From Gallionella sp. (GTDB lineage Bacteria; Pseudomonadota; Gammaproteobacteria; Burkholderiales; Gallionellaceae), in contig PLWV01000017.1 in NCBI GenBank assembly GCA_003153155.1, positions 99,932 through 163,931 of the forward strand: a DNA stretch of 64,000 nucleotides, read 5' to 3'. A model generated the notes under the pieces. It was not told where the DNA came from, made no database searches, and was given only the letters and a program-made list of their open reading frames with translations. A program made the position numbers and the translations under genes. Below are positions 54,601 to 62,725 of this stretch, one piece after another (position 1 is the first letter of the stretch; every line of letters begins with the position of its first letter).

Positions 54601-55699
54601 ACAAGTTGGCGCGTATCTCTCCGTTCGCAGGTTGGCCGCCGACGCGCTGTTTATTGCTTGCATTTACGGCGCGAAAATAAAAATCCGTGGGTTGAAATTC
54701 GACCCCGTTTTGCAATCGCATCGCCAAATGCGTGGTGGAAACTTCAAAACCGCCGGTTACTTCTTGCCATGCGGCGCGACCGCGCAACTCGAGCAACGCT
54801 ATTTCAGGCACATCCTCGGCGAGTTTGGCGACCACATCACGCAAGTCCAGATCGGCAGTGATTCCCGTAACCTTTCCACCTTCGACATTCAGCCAGCCGC
54901 GCAGCGCACCGCGCCCGCGATTGAATTCACCGGGCAAATCCAGCCATGGCCGCCAAGCTGTTACATCGGTGTAATCAAGCTGTGTAAATATCTGGCCTTG
55001 CCATGTTCCCAAGTTATCAAAACTTTTCCCGTGAAACTCACCGCGCACATCCAGCGGGGTCGCCAGTTCACTTGGCGGTATCGCACTCAAGGCAAAACTG
55101 TGTCGGCTGAACAAGCTATCAACGCGCAAATTGACCTGTTGCAACACCAGCGGCGGCGCATCGCGCTGCTCGTCGATCCAAACGATAAGGGCATTGCGCA
55201 CCACAATGTTAGACTGATGCAACAGCCAGTCGGCCAAATTGTTATCGCCGCCTTTTTTAGAAAGCGCCACACCGCCGATAAAAACTTTTCCTTGCGCATC
55301 CCTGCGTATCAGCAGTTCCGGTCTATCGATTTCCAGGCTGGCCAGCCGAAGTTCAGCGGTGAACAGCGACATCCACGATACGCTACCATCAATGCGTTGC
55401 AGCACCAATGCGGGTTGCCGCTGCTCATCCAGAATGCGCACATCGGTAAAATTCAGGTACGGCAGAAAGCCCCGCCAATCACCCTGGATCTTGCCGATGG
55501 CGACCGGATTGCCTATCGCGCCTGCCAAAGAAGCGGTGATCCTGTCATGATATTGCTCGATATCCGGCAATAGCCAATAGCGCAGCACAATGATGGCAAG
55601 TGCGATCAGCACAGCCGCAACCGCCGTCACAACGATGGTGAGTCGCATCAGCCAGTTCAAACTGCGCCTGAGCAAACGGGCGGAAAAAGAGTTAGACAT
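51647..55699 (-). CDS. yhdP: YhdP-family AsmA-like envelope protein
   Basis: A 1350-residue protein with an N-terminal membrane anchor (LTIVVTAVAAVLIALAIIVL, residues 21-40) and a very long β-rich periplasmic domain, with the C-terminal AsmA-like region around FLKMDSGAGKLLSVLSLQDL. It belongs to the bridge-like lipid-transfer group (YhdP/TamB/AsmA) that moves phospholipids to the outer membrane. Two in-frame insertions of a dispersed repeat (52861-52930 and 53128-53175) encode odd segments such as LLRQSSGQAASTGSGQAS. Confidence 0.92.
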   Translation of the reverse strand: MSNSFSARLLRRSLNWLMRLTIVVTAVAAVLIALAIIVLRYWLLPDIEQYHDRITASLAGAIGNPVAIGKIQGDWRGFLPYLNFTDVRILDEQRQPALVLQRIDGSVSWMSLFTAELRLASLEIDRPELLIRRDAQGKVFIGGVALSKKGGDNNLADWLLHQSNIVVRNALIVWIDEQRDAPPLVLQQVNLRVDSLFSRHSFALSAIPPSELATPLDVRGEFHGKSFDNLGTWQGQIFTQLDYTDVTAWRPWLDLPGEFNRGRGALRGWLNVEGGKVTGITADLDLRDVVAKLAEDVPEIALLELRGRAAWQEVTGGFEVSTTHLAMRLQNGVEFQPTDFYFRAVNASNKQRVGGQPANGEIRANLLQLESLASLAKFLPMEADLRARLDAYAPRGKVSNLDAQWQGSPKKPDSYKLKGHFENLAVNQVGKMPGFSGLTVDVDGNEASGRLSINSRRLAVDAPGVMREPLSFATLTGQAGWQRERGELSIDVDNLAFANDDLAGSLYGGYHTLAGTFGVLDLTARLTRGDIRRAARYTPLIALNKEGNDWLNGALLAGHTEDFRLRIKGNLSDFPLDGTKNALFEIGGHAQDAVLEFDKHWPRIENINGELLIRGNRLEVKSPSATILHSRLQNVTVTLPNMLSKDLSLEIKGEAAAASNSLLEFVQKSPVRGYIDGFTDGISASGNGHLDLSMRIPLLGDLPVKVSGTIKVQDNDIDLGEGVPLLRNTHGALSFTESDMQANGVSAEILGGTASINVQTAAGGAVHATLKGRINVDVLRKIEPHPLLNYLHGNAAWDADISVVKKSAKIIINSNLQGISSSLPQPFSKRAAEVMTLHVEKNPVLIQPKRPVLSSSKRPVVEGSVAEGQDVITAQLGNLLSARLERRDESGAMVIKRGVVNFGIQDKSPELKRVQKLSRGKDGLLRQSSGQAASTGSGQASTGLRTGVWLVGSLPVLSIQGWEGLTGGAGKAGPAFPIAGVNLRIEKLTGYGQSVSALHIVGAKRGDGLAAQLSSSALNGEVVWEPHGYETGSLFRAHLTNLQWLSDKQPLPSAEPVKPALPDKTEHAVMTPPSHLHPGNLPALDISIENLQLIGKQIGRFELVGHPDGKDWRLRRLNITNPDGSLAGDGVWRDAEGKLQTQVNLVLDISDAGKILGRSGYPNTVKGGSGRLVANLSWAGTPDEFSYATLNGTLKLDTNKGRFLKMDSGAGKLLSVLSLQDLPKHIVLGFTDVFSEGFQFDNINGNATIKDGVIETQDFHLDGSSAKVTMKGNVDLNNETQNLRVRVLPTLGSSVSLIGAFAISPAVGIGSLIINKVLGNPLDKLVSFEYNVSGTWSDPNVVKVGEGQAK
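52861..52930. repeat. Dispersed CCTGAGCCTGTCGAAG repeats inside yhdP
   Basis: Three tandem degenerate copies of CTGTCCTGAGCCTGTCGAAG lie in frame with yhdP. This repeat is scattered in many proteobacterial genomes. Confidence 0.8.
53128..53175. repeat. Second dispersed repeat inside yhdP
   Basis: GGCCGCTTCGACGAGCTCAG and a following AGGACAGGCCGCTTCGGCTG are inverted relatives of the 52861-52930 repeat. Also in frame. Confidence 0.7.
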
Positions 55700-55772
55700 T
55701 GAATAACCTAAGGCGCAAACGCGCCGGAATTAGTGCCTAAAATTTATAATTGGAAGACAATGCGTATTCTAA

Positions 55773-55912
55773 CAGGGTGTTGAAAAACGTAGCGAGCGAC
55801 GGCAGAACAAAGCGCGAAAGGGCGAAAAAGCGGAGTTTACAAAAAGTAAATGAGCATTTTGAGCCCTTGAGCAACACAGTTATGCCGAGCGCAGTCGTTT
55901 TTCAACAGCCTG
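55773..55912. mobile_element. MITE-like element with 17-bp terminal inverted repeats
   Basis: CAGGGTGTTGAAAAACG at 55773-55789 is mirrored by CGTTTTTCAACAGCCTG at 55896-55912 with one mismatch. The 140-bp interior is a known-looking noncoding betaproteobacterial repeat with further pairing (AGCGAGCGACGGCAGAAC against the right half). It lies between the divergent yhdP and glnE and may carry promoter or terminator function. Confidence 0.75.
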
Positions 55913-55928
55913 CTAACTTAAGGAGCCT

Positions 55929-58667
55929 ATGAATACCGCCAACTCACCGCCCACGACCTTCGCCGACTTGCTGCAAAAGACGTTGTACTGCAGCCGTTAT
56001 GCCAAACGGGCGCTGGAGACAGACCACCGCCTGCTGAATTGGTTGCAAGAAAGCTACACCACACCATGCAGCCGCACGGAAATGCAAGTTTTGTTGCAAC
56101 AGTCCGGGCTCGATCTGGACGACGAAACCGGATTGGCGCGAGCCGTGCGCGAATTGCGCAAACAGGTGATGGTCAAGCTGATTCTGCGCGATCTGAATGG
56201 GCTGGCCGACTTGAACGAAGTCATGCAATCCATGACCGCGCTGGCGGAGGTGTGTGTGCAACGCGCGCAAGCCTGTTTGACGCGAGCGTTGCATGCGCAA
56301 TTCGGCAGCCCGTCAGGTGCAGCGAGCGCGACAGCGCAGGAATTGCTGGTCATCGCCATGGGCAAACTGGGCGGCGGCGAGTTGAATGTCTCATCCGATA
56401 TTGATTTGATTTTTGTGTATCCGGAAGACGGCGAAACCGATGGCCCACATAAACTGAGCAACCACGAATTCTTTACCCGGCTGGGTCGCCGCCTGATCAA
56501 CATCATCAACGAACTCACTGCCGACGGCTATGTGTTCCGCGTGGATATGCGACTGCGCCCCTACGGCGACAGCGGCCCGCTGGTGACGAGCTTTGCCGCA
56601 CTGGAAGAATATCTGATCAGCCAGGGCCGCGAATGGGAACGTTACGCATGGATCAAGGCGCGTGTCATCGCACCGGCGGACAGTCCGCAGACCGCCGAAC
56701 TGACGCAGCTTGTGCAACCGTTCGTGTACCGCAAATACCTCGACTTTGGCGCAATCGATTCGATGCGTAAATTGCACACACAGATCCGTCAGGAAGTGCA
56801 ACGCCGCGACCGGCTCAACAACATCAAACTCGGACCGGGCGGCATACGCGAGATCGAATTCACCGCACAGGTATTCCAACTGATACGCGGCGGAAGCGAT
56901 GCCAGGCTGCGCATCCGTCCCACCCGAGGCGTACTGCAACAGCTAGTCGAAACCGCTCAATTGTCCGCGCCGGTGGTTGCCGCTCTGGATGCGGCTTACG
57001 TGTTTTTGCGCAATCTGGAACACCGCTTGCAATATCTGGATGACCAGCAAACCCAGGAATTACCCGGGAAAGCCGAAGATCAGCAAATCATCGCGCATGC
57101 CATGGGCTACGCGGATTACGCCGCTCTGCTGAAGGAGCTTGATCGCCATCGCGCGCTGGTCAGCCAGCAATTCGAGCAGATCTTCGGTTCGCAGCAGACG
57201 GAGCAAGCCGAAGCACTTTTGGCCGGGCACCCGAATGACGCACAACTGTGGCGCGAGGAGATCACCGCCGAAGAATTGAATACGGCTTTGGAAAAGCTGG
57301 GCTATCACGCCGCACCGGACAGCGCGCAACGCCTGCTGCAACTGCGCGCCGGCAACCGCTACCGGCAACTACCCGAATTGAGCAAGCAGCGGCTGGACAG
57401 ACTGATCCCGCAATTCATCATCTTAAGCGCCCAACACAGCGACCCCGATGCAACACTGTCCAGATTGCTGACCTTGCTGGAAGGCGTCAGCCGCCGCGCC
57501 GCCTACCTCGCCTTTCTGGCCGAGTATCCGCAGGCCTTGCAGCGATTGACCCGATTGGTCGCCGCCAGCAGTTGGGCGAGTGAATATCTGACGCTGCATC
57601 CGGCGTTGCTCGACGAATTGCTGGATGCGCGCGAGATGTATCAGCCGCCGCAGTGGCAGCAGTTCGATCACGACTTGCAAACCCGCCTGGATGACTGCGC
57701 TGAAGATGCCGAGCGACAACTGGATGTGTTGCGCCATGCGCAACAGGAACAAACATTTCATCTGCTGGCGATGGATCTGCAAGACTTGCTGCCGCTGGAA
57801 ACACTCAGCGATCACTTGAGTGATTTGGCTGATTTGATGCTGCGCCACGTGCTGGCATTGTGCTGGAGCAGCGCGCGCAGGCGGCATCGCGACGATGCGA
57901 AATTCGCCATCATCGCGTATGGCAAGCTGGGCGGTAAAGAGCTTGGCTACGCCTCCGATCTGGATCTGATCTTTCTTTATGACGACGATCATCCCGATGC
58001 GCAGGAAAACTATGCAAGACTGGCGCAACGCATCAACACCATGCTCGGCAGCTATACTTCATCCGGGCGTTTATATGAAACCGATTTGCGCCTGCGCCCG
58101 AATGGCGCGAGCGGATTGCTGGTGAGCTCGATCGAGGCGTTCGCCGAATACCAGCAAAGCCAGGCATGGGTTTGGGAACATCAGGCTTTGACGCGCGCCC
58201 GCTTCAGCGCCGGTGACACACGGATCGGCACTGCCTTTGAGCAAATCCGCCGGCGGGTGCTTTGCCAACCGCGCGACCTGACGACGCTGCGCAAGGAGAT
58301 TCTGGCGATGCGCCAAAAGATGCTCGACGGCCACCCCAACGATACCGGCCTGTTCGACATCAAGCATGACCGGGGCGGCATGGTGGATATCGAATTCATG
58401 GTGCAATACATCGTGCTGGCTTATGCCCATCAACACCCGCAATTGACCGCCAACATTGGCAACCTGGCGTTGCTCAAACTGGCAGGCGAGCTGGGTCTTA
58501 TTCCTGTTGATATTGCCGAACAGACCCGCGCGCTGTATCGCACTTTGCGCCAGACACAACATCGCATCCGACTTAACAACCTGTCGCCATGCCGTATTGA
58601 ACAAGGCGAAATCGAAACCGCCGCATGCCGGAAGTTATGGGAAATGCTTTTTGAAGAGAGCCTCTAA
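55929..58667 (+). CDS. glnE: Glutamine synthetase adenylyltransferase/deadenylase GlnE
   Basis: A 912-residue enzyme with two nucleotidyltransferase domains. The first (IAMGKLGGGELNVSSDIDLI near 138-157) deadenylates and the second (IAYGKLGGKELGYASDLDLI near 660) adenylates glutamine synthetase in answer to PII and glutamine. Both keep the GS-x10-DxD core. Starts seven bases after an AAGGAG site. Confidence 0.97.
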   Translation: MNTANSPPTTFADLLQKTLYCSRYAKRALETDHRLLNWLQESYTTPCSRTEMQVLLQQSGLDLDDETGLARAVRELRKQVMVKLILRDLNGLADLNEVMQSMTALAEVCVQRAQACLTRALHAQFGSPSGAASATAQELLVIAMGKLGGGELNVSSDIDLIFVYPEDGETDGPHKLSNHEFFTRLGRRLINIINELTADGYVFRVDMRLRPYGDSGPLVTSFAALEEYLISQGREWERYAWIKARVIAPADSPQTAELTQLVQPFVYRKYLDFGAIDSMRKLHTQIRQEVQRRDRLNNIKLGPGGIREIEFTAQVFQLIRGGSDARLRIRPTRGVLQQLVETAQLSAPVVAALDAAYVFLRNLEHRLQYLDDQQTQELPGKAEDQQIIAHAMGYADYAALLKELDRHRALVSQQFEQIFGSQQTEQAEALLAGHPNDAQLWREEITAEELNTALEKLGYHAAPDSAQRLLQLRAGNRYRQLPELSKQRLDRLIPQFIILSAQHSDPDATLSRLLTLLEGVSRRAAYLAFLAEYPQALQRLTRLVAASSWASEYLTLHPALLDELLDAREMYQPPQWQQFDHDLQTRLDDCAEDAERQLDVLRHAQQEQTFHLLAMDLQDLLPLETLSDHLSDLADLMLRHVLALCWSSARRRHRDDAKFAIIAYGKLGGKELGYASDLDLIFLYDDDHPDAQENYARLAQRINTMLGSYTSSGRLYETDLRLRPNGASGLLVSSIEAFAEYQQSQAWVWEHQALTRARFSAGDTRIGTAFEQIRRRVLCQPRDLTTLRKEILAMRQKMLDGHPNDTGLFDIKHDRGGMVDIEFMVQYIVLAYAHQHPQLTANIGNLALLKLAGELGLIPVDIAEQTRALYRTLRQTQHRIRLNNLSPCRIEQGEIETAACRKLWEMLFEESL

Positions 58668-58738
58668 AAATCTGCTCCGCGACTCAGCAGCTGCGTTGCG
58701 CGATGCTCGCGACGATCTTTAGAAGTTTCGGAAGAAAT

Positions 58739-60040
58739 TCAAGCGGGAGGAGCAGAAACTTCCTGCGCCGCTGGCGGCAGCACTTTTGCCGGATGTGCGG
58801 CATCGATGGGAAGTGCGGAGAGGCGATACATGACCATCTCGCCTTTGCCCTTGACGTTTATGGTGGCGGGCGGCTCGAATGCATAGTCGTGTCGAATGCG
58901 ATTGTATGTGGTCCTGTCCACCTGGATCACCCCCTCAACGGCCTCATCGGTGAGCCGGCTGGCAACGTTCACCGTATCTCCCCACAAATCATAGATGAAG
59001 CGTTTGGTGCCGATCACCCCGGCAACCACAGGCCCGGTGGCTATACCGCTGTGAATATCCAGCTTGAATCTGGACAGATCCGGATGGTTGGTCACAAAGT
59101 CACGCATCTCCAAAGCCAAGTCGGCAATATCGTTGGTGTAATTTGAATTGTCGCGATTCAACCCGCCGACCGCCATGTAGGCATCACCAATCGTCTTGAT
59201 CTTTTCCACGCCGTATTTTTCACACAACTGGTCAAAACCGGTGAATATGGTATTCAGCAAACCAACCATTTGCTCCGGGGAGAGCGACTCGGTCAGTTGC
59301 GTAAAATTCACCAAGTCAGTAAACATCACCGTCACATCCGCATGCCCATCTGCGATTAAACCCTGGTGATTCTTCAGTCGTTGCGCAATACTGCTTGGCA
59401 GCACGTTAAGCAACACGCGCTCGGATTTCTTCTGCTCTTCAGCCAGCAATTGATGCTGCTGATCGAGTTGTTCCCTGATCTTGTCCATCTCCACGACAAA
59501 GTAGCGCACCAGAAAATAAATGATGGCAGACATCGCGGAGAAGTTGAGCGCGAAGAATACGCCGATAGTCTTCATCGACATTCCGTTACTCTCTCCTGCA
59601 CCGAGAAAATAATCGAACGATCCGGACACAGCCGTCATTATGATATAAGCGATAAACCAGGGAACGGACTCGCGCCAACCGGATACGACCAGCGCACCAA
59701 TCGGGGCCAGCAGTGCCCATAGCATTATCCCGCTGGATGTCACTGAGCTGCCGATACTCCACTGCATCATGAAGGGCGAGAACAGGAACAGGCTCAGTTG
59801 CACGAAGCGGAACGGTTTGAACCGCTTGGTCTTGAGGTAATAAACCAGCGAAGCTACCGAGATGAGTTGATAGCCCAGTGGCACATTTGCCGGAAAGTGC
59901 AGTCCCATCAGCCAATAAAGCCCCAGCCACAGCGCCACCGCCAGATTCATGAAGCCGCAGGCAAAGATCAGCAGATCTTTGTGCAGCTTGTCTTCTTGTG
60001 TATCCATGGTTTCTTCGGTGATTACGGGAAGCTTCGCCAT
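58739..60040 (-). CDS. Membrane-bound class III adenylate/guanylate cyclase
   Basis: A 433-residue protein. About six membrane helices occupy residues 20-190, then a helix linker (QQHQLLAEEQKKSERVLLNV with LPSSIAQRL), then a class III cyclase domain. The metal-binding Asp are in VTVMFTDLVNFT and IKTIGDAYMAVGG, and GIATGPVVAGVIG and LWGDTVNVASRL are also present. The LWGDTVN motif supports nucleotide cyclase activity; substrate is more likely ATP. Convergent with glnE. Confidence 0.93.
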   Translation of the reverse strand: MAKLPVITEETMDTQEDKLHKDLLIFACGFMNLAVALWLGLYWLMGLHFPANVPLGYQLISVASLVYYLKTKRFKPFRFVQLSLFLFSPFMMQWSIGSSVTSSGIMLWALLAPIGALVVSGWRESVPWFIAYIIMTAVSGSFDYFLGAGESNGMSMKTIGVFFALNFSAMSAIIYFLVRYFVVEMDKIREQLDQQHQLLAEEQKKSERVLLNVLPSSIAQRLKNHQGLIADGHADVTVMFTDLVNFTQLTESLSPEQMVGLLNTIFTGFDQLCEKYGVEKIKTIGDAYMAVGGLNRDNSNYTNDIADLALEMRDFVTNHPDLSRFKLDIHSGIATGPVVAGVIGTKRFIYDLWGDTVNVASRLTDEAVEGVIQVDRTTYNRIRHDYAFEPPATINVKGKGEMVMYRLSALPIDAAHPAKVLPPAAQEVSAPPA

Positions 60041-60227
60041 CTGTTCAAGTACCCTTCTGAATTGAGTTATCAGCTAATACCAACCACAAAAGCAATCATA
60101 CCCGAATTTGCATATCTAAGGAAACGAGCCTGAATTTCCAGACAATTTTAAGCGACGCCCCTTCATAAAGTTGCCGGAAGAAGCTAGAATCCGAGCTTTG
60201 CAACTGACTCATCAAAGGAATCCCATT

Positions 60228-61148
60228 ATGTCGATGTCCGACCGCGACGGTTTTATCTGGTATGACGGCAAGCTCGTACCGTGGCGCGATGCCACCACCC
60301 ACGTGCTGACCCACACCCTGCATTATGGCATGGGCGTATTTGAGGGCTTGCGCGCCTATCAGGCCGCCAATGGCACCGCAATCTTCCGTTTGCAGGAGCA
60401 CACCGACCGACTGTTCAATTCCGCGCACATCTTCCAGATGAAGATGCCTTACGACAAAGCCACCGTTATGGCAGCGCAGCTCGAGGTCGTTCGTGCCAAT
60501 AAACTGGAATCCTGTTACATACGCCCGATCTGTTTTTACGGCTCTGAGGCGATGGGCATCGCCGCCAAATCTCTTTCGACACATGTCGCCATTGCGGCTT
60601 GGCCGTGGGGCGCGTATCTCGGTGACGCCGGCATGCAGAAAGGCATCCGTGTCAAGACTTCCAGCTTCACCCGCCATCACGTCAACGTGAATATGTGTCG
60701 CGCCAAGTCGGTGACGACTTATACCAATTCGATACTGGCGCACCAAGAAGCCGACAACGACCACTACGACGAAGCCCTGTTGCTGGATGTGGACGGCTAC
60801 GTTGCGGAAGGCGCCGGCGAAAATATTTTCATCGTCAAGAAAGGCAAGCTGTATACGCCTGACCTGACCTCCTGCCTGGAAGGCATTACGCGCGATTCCA
60901 TTTTCACGCTGGCGCAAGAAATGGGTATCGAAGTAATCGAGAAACGCATCACCCGCGACGAGGTTTATTGTGCCGATGAAGCCTTCTTCACCGGCACGGC
61001 CGCTGAGGTGACCCCGATCCGCGAACTAGACCACCGCACCATCGGCGGCGGTTCGCGCGGTGCTATCACCGCCAGGCTGCAACAGGCTTTCTTTGATTGT
61101 GTGGCGGGAAAGCATCCGCAGCACACTGGCTGGCTAAGCTATGTTTAA
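60228..61148 (+). CDS. ilvE: Branched-chain amino acid aminotransferase IlvE
   Basis: A 306-residue class IV PLP aminotransferase. Start MSMSDRDGFIWYDGKLVPW has AAAGGAA ahead. GMGVFEGLRAY, the Lys-containing TSFTRHHVNVNMCRAKSVTT with K of the ANK-like loop, and TSCLEGITRDSIF are typical. It makes Leu, Ile and Val from 2-oxo acids. Full length. The small zinc protein gene follows at 21 bases. Confidence 0.96.
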   Translation: MSMSDRDGFIWYDGKLVPWRDATTHVLTHTLHYGMGVFEGLRAYQAANGTAIFRLQEHTDRLFNSAHIFQMKMPYDKATVMAAQLEVVRANKLESCYIRPICFYGSEAMGIAAKSLSTHVAIAAWPWGAYLGDAGMQKGIRVKTSSFTRHHVNVNMCRAKSVTTYTNSILAHQEADNDHYDEALLLDVDGYVAEGAGENIFIVKKGKLYTPDLTSCLEGITRDSIFTLAQEMGIEVIEKRITRDEVYCADEAFFTGTAAEVTPIRELDHRTIGGGSRGAITARLQQAFFDCVAGKHPQHTGWLSYV

Positions 61149-61169
61149 CGGAGCGTCAGGAGAAATATT

Positions 61170-61370
61170 TTGAGCAAACAGAACATCACCCAGCGTTATA
61201 TCGAAATCACCGCAAATGATTTGCCACTATCCTGCCCGATGCCGAATATTAATTTGTGGAACGCACATCCAAAAGTGATGATTCCGCTAAATCATGGCGG
61301 CGAGGCACGCTGCCCGTATTGCGGCACGTTGTATCGGTTTAAGGGCGAGCTGCCTAAAGCGCATCACTAA
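61170..61370 (+). CDS. Zinc-finger domain protein (zf-CHCC type)
   Basis: A 66-residue protein with a TTG start after CAGGAGAAA. The last half, PLNHGGEARCPYCGTLYRFK, holds His and CxxC of the zf-CHCC domain found in betaproteobacteria and in the mitochondrial complex I subunit NDUFS6. Commonly found behind ilvE in this group. Role unknown. Confidence 0.85.
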   Translation: MSKQNITQRYIEITANDLPLSCPMPNINLWNAHPKVMIPLNHGGEARCPYCGTLYRFKGELPKAHH

Positions 61371-61580
61371 AAACCTGCTGCGCGATTCGATACACCCGCA
61401 AGGAGTAGGCCGGTGGGTTCCCGGCGACAATGCCGCCACCCTTCCGCACGCTGCGTCGTGCGGTGCTCGCTCCTTCGCCTACCCATTAGGTATGTCTCAG
61501 TTGCTGCGCTCCGTGCTCCTTGCTCTCGAAACGCCCGCTACGGTTTTGGGCAATCTACTAAACACAGGTCATTTGGTGTT

Positions 61581-62642
61581 ATGAAAAAGATATTAGTCAT
61601 CGGCCCCAGCTGGGTGGGCGACACCATGCTGATGCAGCCGATGCTGCTGCGCCTCAAGCAACGTCACCCAGCCTGTCAGATTGACGTGCTCGCCCCGCCG
61701 TGGACAGCCGCGCTGTTGCATGCCATGCCGGAAGTGCACGAGGTCATCATCAACCCATTCCTGCATGGTGCGTTTCGGCTTGGCGCACGTTATCAACTCG
61801 GGAAAAAACTGCGCAGCGCGCAATACGATCAAGTCATCGTGCTGCCCAACTCGCTGAAGTCGGCACTCCTGCCATTTTTTGCGCGTATCCCGCTGCGCAC
61901 CGGTTTTGTCGGAGAAGCGCGCTATATCCTGCTCAACGATGCACGCAAACTCAGCAAGACCACCTTGCCGCTGATGGTGGAACGCTTCGCGCAACTCGCC
62001 GAAGACAAACGAGGCAAAATCCCACACCCCTTGGCCAATCCCAGGCTGGAAGTTTCCGAAGCTCAACGCGATGCCACGCTGCAAAAGCTCGGCTTGATGC
62101 TGGATAAACCCGTCGCGGTGTTTTGTCCCGGTGCCGAGTACGGGCCAGCCAAGCGCTGGCCTGCAACCTATTTCGCGGAGATCGCACAACGTCTGCAGCG
62201 CCAAGGTTATGCGGTATGGCTGATCGGTTCTGCCAAAGACAAGGAAGTCTCGGACAAGATTATCGCGCTGGGCAATTCGGAGTGTCGCAACCTGTGCGGC
62301 GGCACCGATCTGACAGATGCCATCGCGCTGCTATCTTGTGCGCAACTGGTCATCAGCAATGATTCCGGTCTGATGCATCTGGCTGCCGCACTGGATCGGC
62401 CGATGTTGGCACTGTTCGGCTCGAGCAGCCCGCAATTCACGCCGCCTCTGTCCACGCAAGCACATGTCATCAAGCTCGATATCGAGTGCAGCCCGTGCTT
62501 CAAACGCGAATGTCCGCTCGGTCACTTCAACTGCATGGTGCAACTTACCCCCGATCTGGTATGGGAAAAATTTATCGTTCCCATGCTCCGCGTGGGAACG
62601 ATAAAAAACGAAAAATCGATAACATTCCAAAAATCTGTATAA
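61581..62642 (+). CDS. waaF: Lipopolysaccharide heptosyltransferase II
   Basis: A 353-residue GT9 glycosyltransferase. Start MKKILVIGPSWVGDTMLMQP; the longer upstream frame is not protein-like. FCPGAEYGPAKRWPATYFAE and ISNDSGLMHLAAALDRPMLA are family core motifs. It adds the second heptose to the LPS inner core. The last 20 residues are encoded partly by a dispersed inverted repeat, so the C-terminus looks extended. Confidence 0.94.
   Translation: MKKILVIGPSWVGDTMLMQPMLLRLKQRHPACQIDVLAPPWTAALLHAMPEVHEVIINPFLHGAFRLGARYQLGKKLRSAQYDQVIVLPNSLKSALLPFFARIPLRTGFVGEARYILLNDARKLSKTTLPLMVERFAQLAEDKRGKIPHPLANPRLEVSEAQRDATLQKLGLMLDKPVAVFCPGAEYGPAKRWPATYFAEIAQRLQRQGYAVWLIGSAKDKEVSDKIIALGNSECRNLCGGTDLTDAIALLSCAQLVISNDSGLMHLAAALDRPMLALFGSSSPQFTPPLSTQAHVIKLDIECSPCFKRECPLGHFNCMVQLTPDLVWEKFIVPMLRVGTIKNEKSITFQKSV
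62572..62604. repeat. Inverted repeat at 3' end of waaF
   Basis: TTATCGTTCCCA and TGGGAACGATAA pair perfectly around TGCTCCGCG, the common CGTTCCCACGCTCCGCGTGGGAACG-type repeat. It falls inside the waaF frame. Confidence 0.8.
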
Positions 62643-62725
62643 ATCTGCGTAATCTGCGGACTCAGTCGCCATTTTCAAGTTAATATAATTCATCAACAAT
62701 CTTCATTAAAGCCAAGGCCAGCGCA

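Noticed and set aside
54482-55573. Plus-strand frame of 363 codons opposite yhdP
   Set aside because: It mirrors yhdP coding DNA; no domain or ribosome binding site.
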